Origin: Cycas panzhihuaensis
Lineage: Eukaryota; Cycadophyta
Assembly (NCBI GenBank): GCA_023213395.1
Contig: CM041465.1
Location: 133,369,741 to 133,433,740, forward strand
Reading direction: 5' to 3'
DNA length: 64,000 nucleotides
How positions within the stretch are numbered: position 1 is the stretch's first letter; each line of letters opens with the position of its first letter. Both the position numbers and the translations under genes were made by a program. The notes under the pieces are model-generated. The model did not search any database, was not told the origin of the DNA, and saw nothing but the letters and a program-made list of their open reading frames with translations. This document shows, piece by piece, positions 9,570 through 22,034 of this stretch.

Positions 9570-10780
9570 ATATCTTCATAGTTCAAGCAAAATATAAACT
9601 ACTTTCTTATAGGGAAAGAAAATTAGGACATGTGGTTCACTAGTGTTAGAAATGCTATAAAGAATAAAGTCTTTGGAGAGATCACCTATAGCTTACACTA
9701 ATTATTACTACCACTGCTACCATAACTACTTCTAGAGGAACTCCTCCAACTCCTCCCATTAAAGCTACAACTGAATACCAATGGGAACTTGATGATGATA
9801 AAATCAGTAAGGGATACTTTTTGTCACATACTATTCCCTACATAATCTTATTTATGAATCTGTATATGATACAGTATGGAAAGTTCTTGAAGTTCTCAAG
9901 AAGAACTTTGATACTAAATTAAACTTAGAATTTATTTACTTAGTATTGAAGATGAACAAATTGAAAATGTAAAAAGGATATGTAAGTGACATAATTAATC
10001 TCCTTTATCCCATCAAGTAAGTCATCGATAAATACTTCCAGACCTAATACATTATATGGGCTTTCTTGATTTAGTCATGTCTCCATATCCTAAATTATAA
10101 AAATCTACTAGGAAGTCTTCAATCTTATAGCACCTTGAAGACCCTAAACTTTGAGGCTCTTACTGATAAGTTCATCGAATTTGATAAAACCTTTGATACC
10201 AACTTTGCCACTATATCATATCCAACCAATGTTGATTTTGAAGTGGAAGAAGATCTTTTTCATACCAAAAATCAAGGTCAATCCTCTTGTAGAGGTGGTA
10301 ATTCTCATAGAAGAGGTAGAAGTAGACAATAAGGATAATATCCTTATGGTCAACAAGCTCCTCAATGCCAATAAAAATAGTCTCAAGACCAAGGCCAAAA
10401 TAATCAACCTGGATCTAGATCTAGTAATTAGAGATAATCTAGCCAGCCCAATACTTCTTATGGGACTGAAAAGCAAATAATTGTGTACCAAAGGTATCAT
10501 AGAAAAGGACACTATGGAAAAAATTATAGAACTACCACTAATAAACTACTAAGCTATCAACGGTGCCATGGTACATATAATGTTGATGATACTTCTTTCA
10601 AATATGCTTTTAGTGGAATGTAATTTACTCATGCACACATTCAAAGAATTGGGGCCACTTCATCAAATATTATTGATAGATCCTCTAAGTATATTGAGGC
10701 CCATTATGGTTATGCTTATTCACTTTTGCCTTCACCACTTGGAGTTGCTAATAATTCTACCTCAAATACTTCATCTTGGA
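9570..10780 (+). pseudogene. unit 1 gag
   Basis: Begins at a mutated start (ATA at 9570) that aligns with the ATG of the other two copies (16766 plus strand, 39118 minus strand), followed by SS.FKQNI.Y. Conserved gag pieces include VLEVLKKNFDTKLNLEF (about 9890, with one change) and LEALTDKFIEFDKTFDTNF (10145-10210). Near 10260-10330 it has a Gly/Arg/Ser-rich stretch (CRGGNSHRRGRSRQ). In the zinc knuckle at about 10484-10525 both leading Cys and the last Cys are Tyr (Y-X2-Y-X4-H-X4-Y), so RNA binding would be lost. There are many stops. Confidence 0.75.
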
Positions 10781-11340
10781 TTATGGATACTGGAGCAACA
10801 TAACATATGACTTGCCATCACCAATTATTTTAAGATTTTAACTCTGAAGTTTATGGTGTTATACACATCGATGATAAATCATCTCAGCCAGTCAAAGGAC
10901 TCAGAATTATTTACCTCAAACTCCTAGGCCTTTTAGATTTTACCCTTATTGATGTTTTATATATTCCTACTCTGAAGTAGAACCTACTCTTCCTATCCAC
11001 CCTTGCCTCTCGTGGATTTGATCTAAGTGTAACTATAAGTAATCAAAGGACTCATAATTATTTGCTTCAAACTCCTAGGCCTTCTAGATTTTACCCTTGT
11101 TGATGTTTTATATATTCCTACTCTAAAGTAGAACCTACTCTTCCTATCCACCCTTGCCTCTCGTGGATTTGATCTAAGTGTAACTATAAGTAATTAAACT
11201 CTTTGTGTCATTCACCCTCTTTCAAATGTTGTAGTCATGACCAAATTTCTTGATGGTAAACTTTTTCACCTAACTGGCTCACCATCCTATGAAGCCAACT
11301 ATGTTGACGATGACTCTACTTTTACCACAACTCTGACTCC
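10781..11340 (+). pseudogene. unit 1 aspartic protease
   Basis: The active-site loop IMDTGAT is intact at 10783-10800, followed by HMTCHHQ and, after a stop, the protease body (LLGLLDFTLIDVLYIPTL, then LSTLASRGFDLSVTI). The body is partly present twice because of a 151-bp tandem duplication (10893-11043 and 11044-11194), which disrupts the protein. Unit 2 and the minus-strand copy have only one version. The enzyme would process the gag-pol polyprotein. Confidence 0.8.
10893..11194 (+). repeat. 151-bp tandem duplication inside protease
   Basis: Two adjacent copies (10893-11043, 11044-11194), both starting CAAAGGACTCA and ending AACTATAAGTAAT, with few differences. Absent from unit 2. A shared TCAAA at the two edges suggests a microhomology-mediated slip. 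Confidence 0.9.
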
Positions 11341-12320
11341 TTAAAAGTTGTCCCAAGAGTCCCTATGGCATACTTAGATGTGCCATAGTAAAATTGATCA
11401 TTTAAGAGAACTACATGCCATTCTTCGTAGTATACTTAGGGTCTCCTCTAAGTCCTTCAAATGTGAAGCATGTATCATTGCCAAATCTTAAAGATAACCC
11501 TTTTCTCATAGTCAGTAGAAATATAGTCAACCTTTGCAACTTATATACTTAGATATATATGTTCCTATTCCCATCCCTTCTCTCAAATAGAAGTGGTACT
11601 ATATTACTTTTATTGATGATTTTACCAAGAAAGTATGGGTTACTTTTCTTACAATGAAAAATAAAGTTTTTTTCATATTTTAAGCTTTCAAGGCCTACAT
11701 AGAAAATGAATCTAGATTCAAGATCAAAATACTTAAGACTAATAATGGTGGCAAGTATACCGTTAATGAGTTTAAATTATACCTATGTCATCATGGGATC
11801 AAATATTAAACCATTGTTATAAGTACACCCTAGCAAAATAGAGTTGCCAAGCATATGACTAGGACCATTATGAACATGGCTCGTACTTTGCTAGTATATA
11901 AGAATGCCTCTATCTATCTTTGGGCTGAGGCTATCTAGATTACTATATATTGCATCAACATTGTTAGTCCCTCTAAGCTTAGACCTTCTCCACATGAAAT
12001 ATAGTATGGATAAATCCCCTTTATCTTCCACTTTAAAATTTTTAGCTCTATTTATTATGCTCACATTTTGGAGGAACACAGAAACAAGCTCTAAGATAGA
12101 GCTCTCAAAGCTATCTTTGTCGAATACCTATGGACAAAAAGGGATATAAAGTTTTTCTACATTTACAGTGTAAAATCATCATCACTAGAGATGTTATCTT
12201 TGTAAAGACTAAAGATCAATTATTTAAACTTGACTCTAAGATGCTTTTATACCAATTTAATGATACTATTGAATTTGATGTCCAAATTCCAAAATTTAGA
12301 GAGGGAGATGCTCACTAATT
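11341..12320 (+). pseudogene. unit 1 integrase
   Basis: A GAG-pre-integrase segment (CHSKIDHLRELHA near 11390, FKCEACIIAKS near 11460) is followed by the integrase core: YYITFIDDFTKKVWVTFL (11590-11650), an LKTNNGG segment that aligns with the LQTDNGG of other copies (11730-11755; the catalytic Asp is now Asn), and RTIMNMARTLLVYKNA (about 11860). The C-terminal part continues to the motif RDVIFVKTKDQL (about 12190). Stops are frequent. Its role would be joining element cDNA to host DNA. Confidence 0.8.
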
Positions 12321-14200
12321 GCTCAAAATCTTGGAATCTAATAATAGAGCCCTAGAGGATATAAGTTGTGACTCCTAATCAATGTGTGTACATTTAGCAC
12401 CATCATTTAAGAATAGCTAAGTTGACAAAGTCAAAGCCATAGTAGAAGGACCACCTTCTCTAATATTAGTGGCTAGCATATCTTCTCCAATATCATCATC
12501 TTCCTATATGCCAAACATTTTATATGATCTTTTTTAGGATCAAAATAAAGACTAAGAGGCTATGAAAATGAAAACCTCATTCCTAACTTGAGGTTTTCTT
12601 AAAGCCTACCAGCTACATAAGGATATGAGACTAGATAAGGTAGGCAAAACTAGCACTAAAAGTTCCTATAGAGCAAGGATATACAAATTATTTTCCATTG
12701 AGCTTGAACCAATAGAGTTACGCATTGCTCTCAATGAAGAACCCTTAACATACCAAGAAGTTTTAAAGCATACAACTTGGAGAAATTCTATGAATGAAGA
12801 GTACTAATCTCTTATTAAGAATAGTACGTAGGAGCTTGTTGATCTATCACTTGGAAAAAAAGATAATTCAAAATAAATGGGTGTTAAAAAAATAAGTATA
12901 GATTAGATGACACCATAAGAAAATGCAAGATGAGGTTGGTAGCAAAGGGATTCATGCAAAAGGAAGGTATTAACTACACTAGAAGCTTTGCTCCTATAAC
13001 CAAGTGGCTTACAATTAGAACTCTTATAGCCTTAGCTACTCAATAGGATAAAGAATCCACTAGCTCAATGTTGAGACCATATTTCTCAATGGGGACCTTA
13101 AAGAAGAAATTTACATGGCTCATCTAGAAGGATACAAGATTATCGATTAGGAGCATAAGGTTTGTAGGCTTAGAAAGTCCTTATATAGCCTAAAATAAGT
13201 CCCTCATGTTTGGTTTACTAAGTTGTTTGAAAGAATGAGACAACTTGGATACAAGGTTTATGACTATCAAGATATTAATATAACACTATTCATAAGGCAC
13301 CAAAATGATAAAGTCACTTACCTCTTAATCGTCATGGATGATATACTAATAATAAGAAATAGTTAATAGGTAATCTCAGGTTGATAAAATATTATTTAGA
13401 AATTGAAGTAACTTAAAATAATGAAAAAATATTTATCTCCTAAGAAAAATATATCAATGATCTTTTAACAAAGTTTTAGTTAGAAGATGCTCGACTAGTG
13501 GCTACACCTATGAAACTTAATGTTAAACTCTCAGCTGATGGTGATAATAGGGATGTAGATGTAATATACTACAAGCAACTTGTAGATAGTCTCATCTATA
13601 CTACCAAAACAAGGCCAAATATTGCATACTCTGTTGGAATTCTTGCAAGATTCATGATAAATCCTATGTAGAAACACTGGAAGGCTACAGTATGAGTGTC
13701 GAGGTACCTGAAGACTACTAGTAAATATGGTTTATTGTATGAACCTAATACATAATTCAAACTTTATGCATATATACACTCAAACTTTGCTAAAGATAAA
13801 GACACAGTAAGATACATACTTGGCTACATAACATTTCTTGGAATAGCACCAATATCATAGAGATCCAGATGGAAAAAAATAGTTGAAGACTCAACTACTG
13901 AAGCTAAATATATTGCTACTTCTGAGATAAGTAAGGAGGTGATATGATTAGAAAGTTGTAGAATACATTAAATATCACCTAAATAAGTCCTACCAATATA
14001 TGTGTGAATAATCAATTTATAATCCAAATGGCTAAAAATCCTATATTTTACGATCATACCAAATATATAAGTATGAAATTTCATAGGATTAGAGTACTAG
14101 TTCATGATGGAATAATTCAATTGGAGTACCACCCCATAGTAGATCAAGTGGTTGATATCTTCACCAAACCACTATAGAGAGTGAAGTTTGAACAGTTCTA
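12321..14200 (+). pseudogene. unit 1 reverse transcriptase and RNase H
   Basis: After an acidic/Ser linker, RT begins near 12765 (TTWRNSMNEEY, then FMQKEGINYT and APITKWLTIRTLIALATQ). The catalytic box reads VMDD (13332-13343) where unit 2 has FVDD. A deletion of about 50 bp relative to unit 2 lies just after it (around 13370). The C-terminal RT (TKTRPNIAYSVGILARFM, about 13605) and RNase H with STTEAKYIA (13892) follow, ending near 14200. Several frame changes and stops make it inactive. Confidence 0.8.
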
Positions 14201-14440
14201 AAGGAAACTTAGCCTTAGGGCCTCTATCTCTAACTAATTGAAGGAGATGACAATAGGACCATCATACTCTATCTCATTCGTGAAAAGCCCTTGTGGGCAC
14301 GGAAGGATAAGAGTAAGTCTCTACTCTATCCTATTTATGAAAACTCCTTGTGGGCATAAAAGGATAAGAGTTATATTATTTTAGAAAATCAAAACCTATG
14401 AAAACCCAAAAAGGCATGGGGGATAACCAAATGGTATATG
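14201..14440 (+). other. unit 1 3' untranslated tail
   Basis: Contains two related 40-50-bp segments with CTCTATC, TGTGGGCA and AAAGGATAAGAG (14260-14370). The segment joins LTR2 directly after ATGGTATATG, without the 230-bp tail and polypurine tract present before LTR3 and LTR4. Confidence 0.7.
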
Positions 14441-14738
14441 TGAAATGAGTTAATGTCATAAAGTTATTACATTAATTGATTATTTCTAAAAAAGGTCTTA
14501 AGTGAATTTTAAATTATATCACTTAAGTGAAATATAATTTTATGTATATTATATATAATTTCATTTTACCTAACTCTAATGCTCTCTCTCTTAATAAAAA
14601 AGTAAAAGTTCAATGGGAGAGGCTCATTTTTATCTCCCTATTTTATGAGAGCTACTCTCTTTCTCTCAAGTTTCTATTGCTTCCATGTTTGCCTTTGTGT
14701 TTAGTGCATAGAGATGAAGGATAGATCCACTCTTTTCA
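14441..14738 (+). repeat. LTR2 of the array (shared)
   Basis: 298 bp, TGAAATGAG to TCTTTTCA. It serves as 3' LTR for unit 1 and 5' LTR for unit 2, with no target duplication on either side. The PBS TGGTATTATAGCTTT follows at 14740. Confidence 0.85.
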
Positions 14739-14739
14739 A

Positions 14740-14754
14740 TTGGTATTATAGCTT
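14740..14754 (+). promoter_or_regulatory. primer-binding site of unit 2
   Basis: TGGTATTATAGCTTT, the Met-tRNA PBS with two changes in the core. Confidence 0.7.
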
Positions 14755-16765
14755 TATTCCTTCATATTCCTCACTTATACTTGTAATTGAGCCATCACTT
14801 CCTTTTCCCCCATAATCCATATGGTAAAGGAGATTGTGAAAATGGATTTAGAATTATTTTCAAGTTCTTATCATAGTATATTTAGTATTGTTTTTTTTTC
14901 CTTTCTTTTTTGTAAGTTTGGAAGCACAATATAAGGAGTTGTAAGGTCTAATGATTCCAATCATTTGGTGGCTATTTATGCTATCTTATTCTTCTTTTCT
15001 TTCCTCTTTTTTTGTCCATTTAACAAGGAGAAATGCTATCAAAATTTTTCTAGCTTTTAGAAGAATAATTGTAAGGGGAGATTCTCCCTATTTTTTTTAA
15101 AGAATTTGGATCTATTTAAAATATCTATTATTATATGCTCTCATCTTATCCATATTGGGATCTTGGTGATTAAAAAATGATGGAAATTTCATATAGTATC
15201 ATGTGTTAATAAGATGTTAGCAAGCTAAAATTTATGTAGAAATAAAATTTGATTACTGAATTTCATAAGTTTGTAAAATCTTCCATAGAGCTCCAATTGA
15301 CCTGATTCTAATTATTAAATATGAGACTCTGCATCTAGTTTCTAACATAAAAACTAGCACCCAATTTCATTGTTGTATGAGAAAGTTATTGTTGTTTTAG
15401 TGAATAATATTTATTTTTAGTATAAATTCTAGAAAATATATTTTACTAAATTTATGGGACTGCTAAAAATTTTTCAGAACTTATTTGAACCTGATTCTAC
15501 TTTCTGAAGATGAATCTTTGAGTCGAATTTGTAGTACAAAAACTAGCACTTAATTTCGTTATTGTGGGAGAAAGTTATTGATGTTTTAGTGAAGACTACT
15601 TTTTTTATATTTAAAAAAAAGGTGAAGAAAATTTCTTCCTTCTTTTCATAAGGCTTAAAAGCCTATTATAAAAGTGAGTAAAAAAACATATGGATTAGAG
15701 AAATATCTAGTGTCCTCACTCACTTATTAGTATTATATTTTAGCACTCCAAAATCACTTCAAGTAAGCACTCTAAAGACACTCCAAGTAAGCACTTTAAG
15801 CAAGTATTCTATTTTCAGTTAAATGTACATTTGATGCAAATTCAATAATCTTTTCACTCTTTCTAAAAGGAATGTATCACGTACATTATTTTTTGTCATC
15901 TTATACCTATTCATATACTCACAAAGATTGAGATACCTTGGTTGGTAAAATGTTGTACCACAAAGAAGGTATGGGTTTCAAGTTGGGACTAGACTGAACT
16001 AGAATATTAATGAGGTTTGGTTAGCCATACCATCATGCCTCAATCAAGGATCATCTTAATAACCAACGGAGAAAATTAAAATTTTAATACAAGATTAAAA
16101 TATATCTAATCTAATATCTATCATAGCCATGGGTATACACATACCACTCTTTAGAGAAGGTATATAGCTACTCATTGGTAAATTAGGTGAGGATTGAGAG
16201 TACCTATGCTCTATTGTGACTTAGATTTCATCACTAAGCATAATTTCAAGTATCACAAGTAAAGGTCAACTTAATTTTACTAGAAACCTAGGCATGCCTT
16301 CAACAACCTTAACTACATATTGGACACAAGTTAGAGGTTATTGAGTTGATTATCTATCCTACATTTGAGTTTCAAGTTGTATACACCTAACGATGTCAAC
16401 TTCCACATTGGCCTATAATCTTGTATATTAATCACTTACTTATTTGTAAGAAGTAATCCATAGTGTAATTACAATAATAGTGCTTCTCATATTCTTACTA
16501 TGTTAGGTTAATATTTGCCACAAGTGTTAGTAGCTAATTTTAATTAGAGTGCTTCTCATATTCCTACTGCATCAAGTTAATATTTGTCACAAGTGTTGGT
16601 GACATTTCTCTAAGTTGCTCCCTTTATCTTTGAGCAACCATTCTCACTTCTTCTTCCTTCTACTATATTACTTCATTATATCTCGTATTTATAAATAGTG
16701 ATTAGTTATTTATTGCCATCAATTTTATAATATCTTGTTCATTTCTTCCCTTGTCAAAAGACACC
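14755..16765 (+). other. long noncoding leader of unit 2
   Basis: Collinear with the unit 1 leader (for instance the AAGGAGATTGTGAAA, AGTTGAGATACCTTGG-like and TCATAGCCATGG blocks). It has two copies of the 68-69-bp repeat at about 16475-16615. No coding frame seen. Confidence 0.7.
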
Positions 16766-17980
16766 ATGTCTTCATAGTTTAAGTAAAATGTGAACTGTAT
16801 TCTTAAAGGAAAAGAAAATTAGGACATGTGGTTCACTAGTGTTAGAAATACTATAAAGTATGAAGGTCTTTGGAGATATCACTTGTAACCTATACCATTT
16901 ATTATAGCTATAGCTACGACAACTACTTATGGAGGAGGTTCTCCAATCATTCCTACTGAAGCTACAACTAAATGCCAATGGGAACTTGATGATGATAAAA
17001 TCTATGCAGGTATACTTCTTATCATTGATTATTTCTTGCATAACTTCATTGATGAAGTTGTATATAATGTAACATGGAATGTTCTTAAAGTTCTTAAGAA
17101 GAACTTTGATATTAAATTAGACTTAGAATTTATTTACTTAGTGCTGAAGATGAATAAATTAAAAATGCAGAAAGGACATGTAAGTGAGACAATCAATCCC
17201 CTTCATCCAATCAAGCAAGCTATTGATACCGATTTTAAAATTTAATGTATTGCATAGGCTTTCTTGATTTAGTCATGTCTCCATGTCCCAGATTATAAAA
17301 ATCTACTAGGAAGTCTTTAATCTAGTGGCACTTTGAAGACCCTAAATTTTGAAGCTCTTGTTAATAAGTTTATTAAATTTGATAAGACCTTTGATACTAA
17401 CTTTGCCACTATATCTAATACAGATGATGTTATTTTTTAAGTGGAAGAAGATCTTCTTTATACCAAAAATCAAGGTCAATACTCTTAGAGAGGCGGTAAC
17501 TCCCATAGAAGAGGTAAAGGTAGACAACAAGGACAATGTCCTCTTAGTCAATAGGCTTCCCAACTCCAACAAAAATAGTCTCAAGGTCAAGGCCAAAATA
17601 ATTAACCTAAACCTAGATCTAGTAATTATAGATAATCCAACTAACCTAATACTTCTTATGGGATTAGAAATTAAATAATTGTGTGCCAAAGGTGTAATAG
17701 AAAAGGATATTATGCCAAAAATTATAGAATTACTACTAACAAACTACTAAGTTATCAACTTCGCTATGGTGTACATAATGTTGATAATATTTTTTTTAAA
17801 GATACTTTTGGTAGAATGTAATTTGCCCATACACACCTTCAAAGAATTAGGACCACTTCATTAAATGTTATTAATAGATCCACTAAGTATATTGAGGTTC
17901 ATTGTAGTTATGCTTATTCACTTTGCCTTTACTACTTGGAATTGTAAATAGTGCCACCTCAAATACTTCATCTTAGATCA
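16766..17980 (+). pseudogene. unit 2 gag
   Basis: Starts at ATG 16766, but the fourth codon is already TAG. Recognisable pieces include the stretch at 17036-17245 (VLKVLKKNFDIKLDLEF and LKMNKLKMQKGHVSET), NFEALVNKFIKFDKTFDTNF (17346-17405), and a zinc knuckle at 17684-17725 reading CQRCNRKGYYAKNY: the first two Cys are kept, but the His and last Cys are Tyr. Frameshift at about 17440. Homologous throughout to unit 1 and to the minus-strand copy. Confidence 0.75.
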
Positions 17981-18360
17981 TGGATACTGGAGCAACACAA
18001 CATATGATTTATCATCGTCAATTCTTTTAGGATTTTGACTCTAAAGTTCATGGTGTTATTATACACATGGCTGACAAATCATCTTAGCTAGCCGAAGGGC
18101 TTGGAACTATTTACCTAAAACTCCTTGTTTATGTTTTATATATTCCTACTCTGAAGCAAAACCCGCTCTCCCTATCTACCCTTGTCTCTCATGGAATTGA
18201 TTTGAGTGTAACTGCAAATAATCAAACTCTCTGTGTTATTCACCCTCCTTCAAATACTGTGATTATGATCAGAATTCTTGATAGTAAACTTTGTCACCTA
18301 ATTGGCTTACCGTCCTATGAAGCTAACTATATTGATGATGACTTTTCTTTTACCATAATC
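17981..18360 (+). pseudogene. unit 2 aspartic protease
   Basis: The active site MDTGATQHM is intact (17980-18006), followed by VHGVIIHMADKSS and LYIPTLKQNPLSLSTL (about 18135-18185). A deletion of roughly 30 bp relative to unit 1 removes part of the LLGLLDFTL segment near 18125. A single copy of the segment that is duplicated in unit 1. In-frame stops at several sites. Confidence 0.8.
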
Positions 18361-19345
18361 CTAATTCCTTAAAAGTTGTCCCAAGTGGCCTTATGGCATG
18401 CTCGCATGGGCCATATCAAAATTGATCGTTTAAGAGAACTACATGTCACTCTTCCTGGTATGCCTAGGCTCTCCCCTAAGCCCTTGAAATGTGAAGCATG
18501 TATAATTGTAAAATATCAAAGATAACCCTTTCCTTGTAGTCAGTGGAAATCTAGCTAATCTTTACAGCTTATACACTCAGATACATGCGGTCCTATTCCC
18601 ATCCCTTCTCTCAAATAGAAGTAGTACTATATTACTTTTATTGATGATTTTACCAAGAAAGTATGGGTTGTTTTTCTTACAAAGAAAGATAAAGTCTTTT
18701 CTATATTTCAAGCTTTCAAGGCCTGTGTGGAAAATGAATCTGGATTCAAGATCAAAATACTCAAGATTGACAATGATGGCAAGTACACCTCTAATGAGTT
18801 TAAATGATACTGATATCACCATGGGATCAAACATTAGACCATTATTATAGGTACACGCCAACAACATGGAGTTGCTAAGCACATGAATAGGACCATCATG
18901 AACATGGCTCATGCTATGCTAGTATATAAGAATACCCTTATTTATCTTTGGACGAAGGCTATTTAGACTATCGTGTATTATATTAACACTATTAGTCCCT
19001 CTAAGCTTGGTCCCTCTCTATATAAAATGTGGTATGGACAAACCCCCTCTATCTTCCACTTTAGAATATTTAACTCTGCTTGTTATGCTCACATTCTAGA
19101 GGAATATAGAAACAAGCTCTAAGTTACATCCCTTAAAGGTATCTTTGTCAGATACTCTATGGAAAAAAAGGAGTACAAGGTTTTTATACCTTTACAATAC
19201 AAAATTATCATCACTAGAGATGTTATCTTTGCAGAGACTAAAGATCAATTACTCAGATTTGACTCTAAGATACCTTTATACCAATTTAATGATGCTACTA
19301 AATTTGATATCTAGATTCCCAAATTTAGAAGGGGAGATGCTCAAA
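18361..19345 (+). pseudogene. unit 2 integrase
   Basis: GAG-pre-integrase (LWHARMGHIKIDRLRELH, 18392-18445; FKCEACII-like, 18487) precedes the core: HSDTCGPIPIPSLK (18570), YYITFIDDFTKKVWVVFL (18628-18681), LKIDNDGKYTSNEFK (18760-18806), then RTIMNMAHAMLVYKN (about 18890). The second catalytic Asp (IDN) survives, better than in unit 1. The C-terminal part runs to RDVIFAETKDQL (about 19217-19250). Scattered stops; inactive. Confidence 0.85.
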
Positions 19346-21265
19346 ATCTTGGAATCTAATAATAAATCCCTAGAGGATATAGGCTGTGACTCTCAACCAA
19401 TGTGTACATATCTAGCACTATAATTTGTGAATAGAGAAGTTGACAAAGACAAAGCTATAGTAGAAGGACTATCTTCTCCAACATTAGTGGTTGGCCCATC
19501 TTCTCTAGCATCGTCAACTTCCTCTGTGCCAAACATTTCACATGATCCTTTTTAGGATCAAAATGAAGACCAAGAGGCTATGGAAATAAAAATCCTATTT
19601 TCAACTCAAAGTTTTTGTAAAGCCTACTAGCTACACAAGGATATATAACTAGATGAGGTAGGTAAAACTGACACCAGAAGTACCCATAGGGTAAGGATGT
19701 ATGAATTGCTTTCCATTGAGCTTGAACTAGTAGAATTATACCTTACTCTTAATGAAGATCCCCTAATATACCAAGAAGATATAAATCTTGTAGCTTAGAG
19801 AAATGTTGTGAATGAAGAGTACCAATCTCTTATCAATAATGGTATATGGGAGCTTGTTAATCTACCACTTAGAAGAAAGGTAGTTCAAAATAAATGGATA
19901 TTAAAAAATAAGTATAGATCAGATGGCACCCTAGAAAAATATAAGGTGAGGTTAGTAGCAAAAGTATTTACGAAAAGGGAAGGTATCAACTACACTAAAA
20001 TCTTTGCTTCTATAACCAAATGGCTTATAATCAGAACTCTTATAGCCTTAGCTACTCAATAGGATTAGAAAATCCACCAACTCGATGTTAAGACTATATT
20101 TCTTAATGGAGACTTTAAAAAAGAAATTTACATAGCTCAACTAGAAGGATACGAGATTGTCAGTCAGGAGTATAAGGTTTATAAGCTCAAAACGTCATTA
20201 TATGGCCTAAAACAAGTCCCTCATGCTTGGTCTACTAAGTTATCTTAAAGAATGAAGCAACTTTGATATGAGATTTATGACTATTAAGATATTAATTCAA
20301 TACTATTCATCAAACACCAAAATGATAAAGTCATTTACCTCTTAATCTTTGTGGATGATATGCTAATAATAGGGAATAGTGAACAAATAATCAACCAACA
20401 AGACCTTGCTAAAACTTTTAAATTGTCTGACCTCAGGTTCATGAAATATTACTTGGGAATTAAAGTAACTCAAAAGAATGGCAAAGTCTTTCTCTTTCTC
20501 TCCTAAGAAAAATACATCAATATTCTTTTGACAAAGTTTTAGTTGGAAGATGCTCGACCAGTGGCTATACCTATGGAACCTAATATTAAACTCTTAGTTG
20601 ATGGTAATACTAGGGAGATAGGCACAACACTCTACAGGCAACTTGTAAGTAGTCTCATCTATACTACCAATATAAGGCCATATATTTCACACTCTATTGG
20701 TATTCTTGTAAGATTTATGATAAATCCTAATCATAATCACTGGCAAGCTATAATATGAGTGTTGAGGTACCTAAAGATGACCAACAAATATGGTCTATTG
20801 TATGAACCTAATGTAGAATTTAAATTTTATGCATACATATACTCAGACTTTGTCAGAGATAAAGATACATGAAGATCTATGTCTGGGTATGTAATATTTC
20901 TTAGAACAACATCAATATCATGGAGATCTAGATGACAAAAGACAGTTGCAGACTTAACTGCTGAAGCTAAATATATTATTACTTCTAAGACAAGTAAGAA
21001 GGTGATATGGCCTAGAAAATTATTGAATACATTAAATGCGACCTAAACAAGTTCTACTAGCTTACAGATAGATAATCAATCTATAATCTAAATAGCTAAA
21101 AATCTTGTATTTCATGATCATACCAAACATATATGTATGAAATCCCATAGGATTAGAGAACTAGTTCATGATGGCACAATTCAACTAGAGTACTGCTCCA
21201 TAATACATCAAGTGGCTGATATATTCACCAAACCACTGAAGAAGATGAAGTTTGAACAATTCTAA
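19346..21265 (+). pseudogene. unit 2 reverse transcriptase and RNase H
   Basis: The RT domain opens at 19808-20062 (NEEYQSLINNGIWELVNLPL, then KNKYRSDGTLEKYKVRLVAK and EGINYTKIFASITKWLIIRT). After a frame change it continues with the catalytic box LIFVDDML (20343-20366, FVDD intact), the DARPVAIPMEPNIKLL segment (20549-20600) and RPYISHSIGILVRFM (20676). RNase H follows: LTAEAKYI-like near 20955 and the final VDIFTKPL-like end near 21225. It is better preserved than unit 1 but still has frameshifts and stops. Confidence 0.85.
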
Positions 21266-21734
21266 AGGTAACTCAACCTTAAGACCTCTATCTCTAACTG
21301 ATTGAAGGAGATGACAATATGGCCATCATACTCTATCTCAATTGTGAAAACCCATTGTGAGCACAAAAGGATAAGAGTAAGTCTCTACTCTATCCAATTC
21401 ATAAAAACCCCTTGTGGGTATGAAAGGATAAGGTTTATATTATTTTGGAAAATCAGAACCTATAAAAACCTGAAAGGATATAGGGGATGACTAAATAGTA
21501 TATGGAGACTCAGTAGGTTTTAGCTACAAAATTCATTATACTAATTAGCTATCTGACTTCATTTAAAGAGCTTCCTGGGCTATGTTAGTAAATTAGAAAC
21601 TTTATGGATTTTCTTTCTGATGAGGGTTTCTTACAAAAGTGTCATAGTAGTTTATTTTGTAAGAGGCTCAAATAAAGACCTCATAGGATAAAATAAAATA
21701 GGATGAAACAACCTTCTACCATTAAGGGAGAGAT
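21266..21734 (+). other. unit 2 3' tail with polypurine tract
   Basis: Noncoding. The last 230 bp (21505-21734) begin GGAGACTCAGTAGG and end in the purine tract TAAGGGAGAGAT directly before LTR3, the primer for plus-strand synthesis. The same tail recurs at 22035-22265 and is missing before LTR2. Confidence 0.75.
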
Positions 21735-22034
21735 TGAAATGGGTTAATGTCACAAGGTCATTACATTGGTCGATTATTACTAAAAAGGGTCTTAAGTGAA
21801 CTTTAAATTAGATCACTTAAGTGAAATACACTTTAATGTATATTATATATAATTTTATTTCACCTAACTCTAATGATCTCTCTCTCTTAATATAAAAGTA
21901 AAAGCTCAATGGAGGAGGTTCATTCTTGCCTCCCCATTTTGTGAGAGCTACTCTATTTCTCTCAAGTCTCTCTTACTCCTATGTTTTCCTTTATATTTAG
22001 TGTATGGAGATGAAGGATAGATCCACTATTTTCA
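21735..22034 (+). repeat. LTR3 of the array
   Basis: 300 bp, TGAAATGGG to ACTATTTTCA. Preceded by a polypurine tract; followed not by a PBS but by the 231-bp tail. Confidence 0.85.

Noticed and set aside
10216-10512. Minus-strand frame of 98 codons, with a similar one at 17342-17689
   Set aside because: Antisense shadow of the unit 1 and unit 2 gag; composition follows from the Asn/Lys-rich gag sequence.
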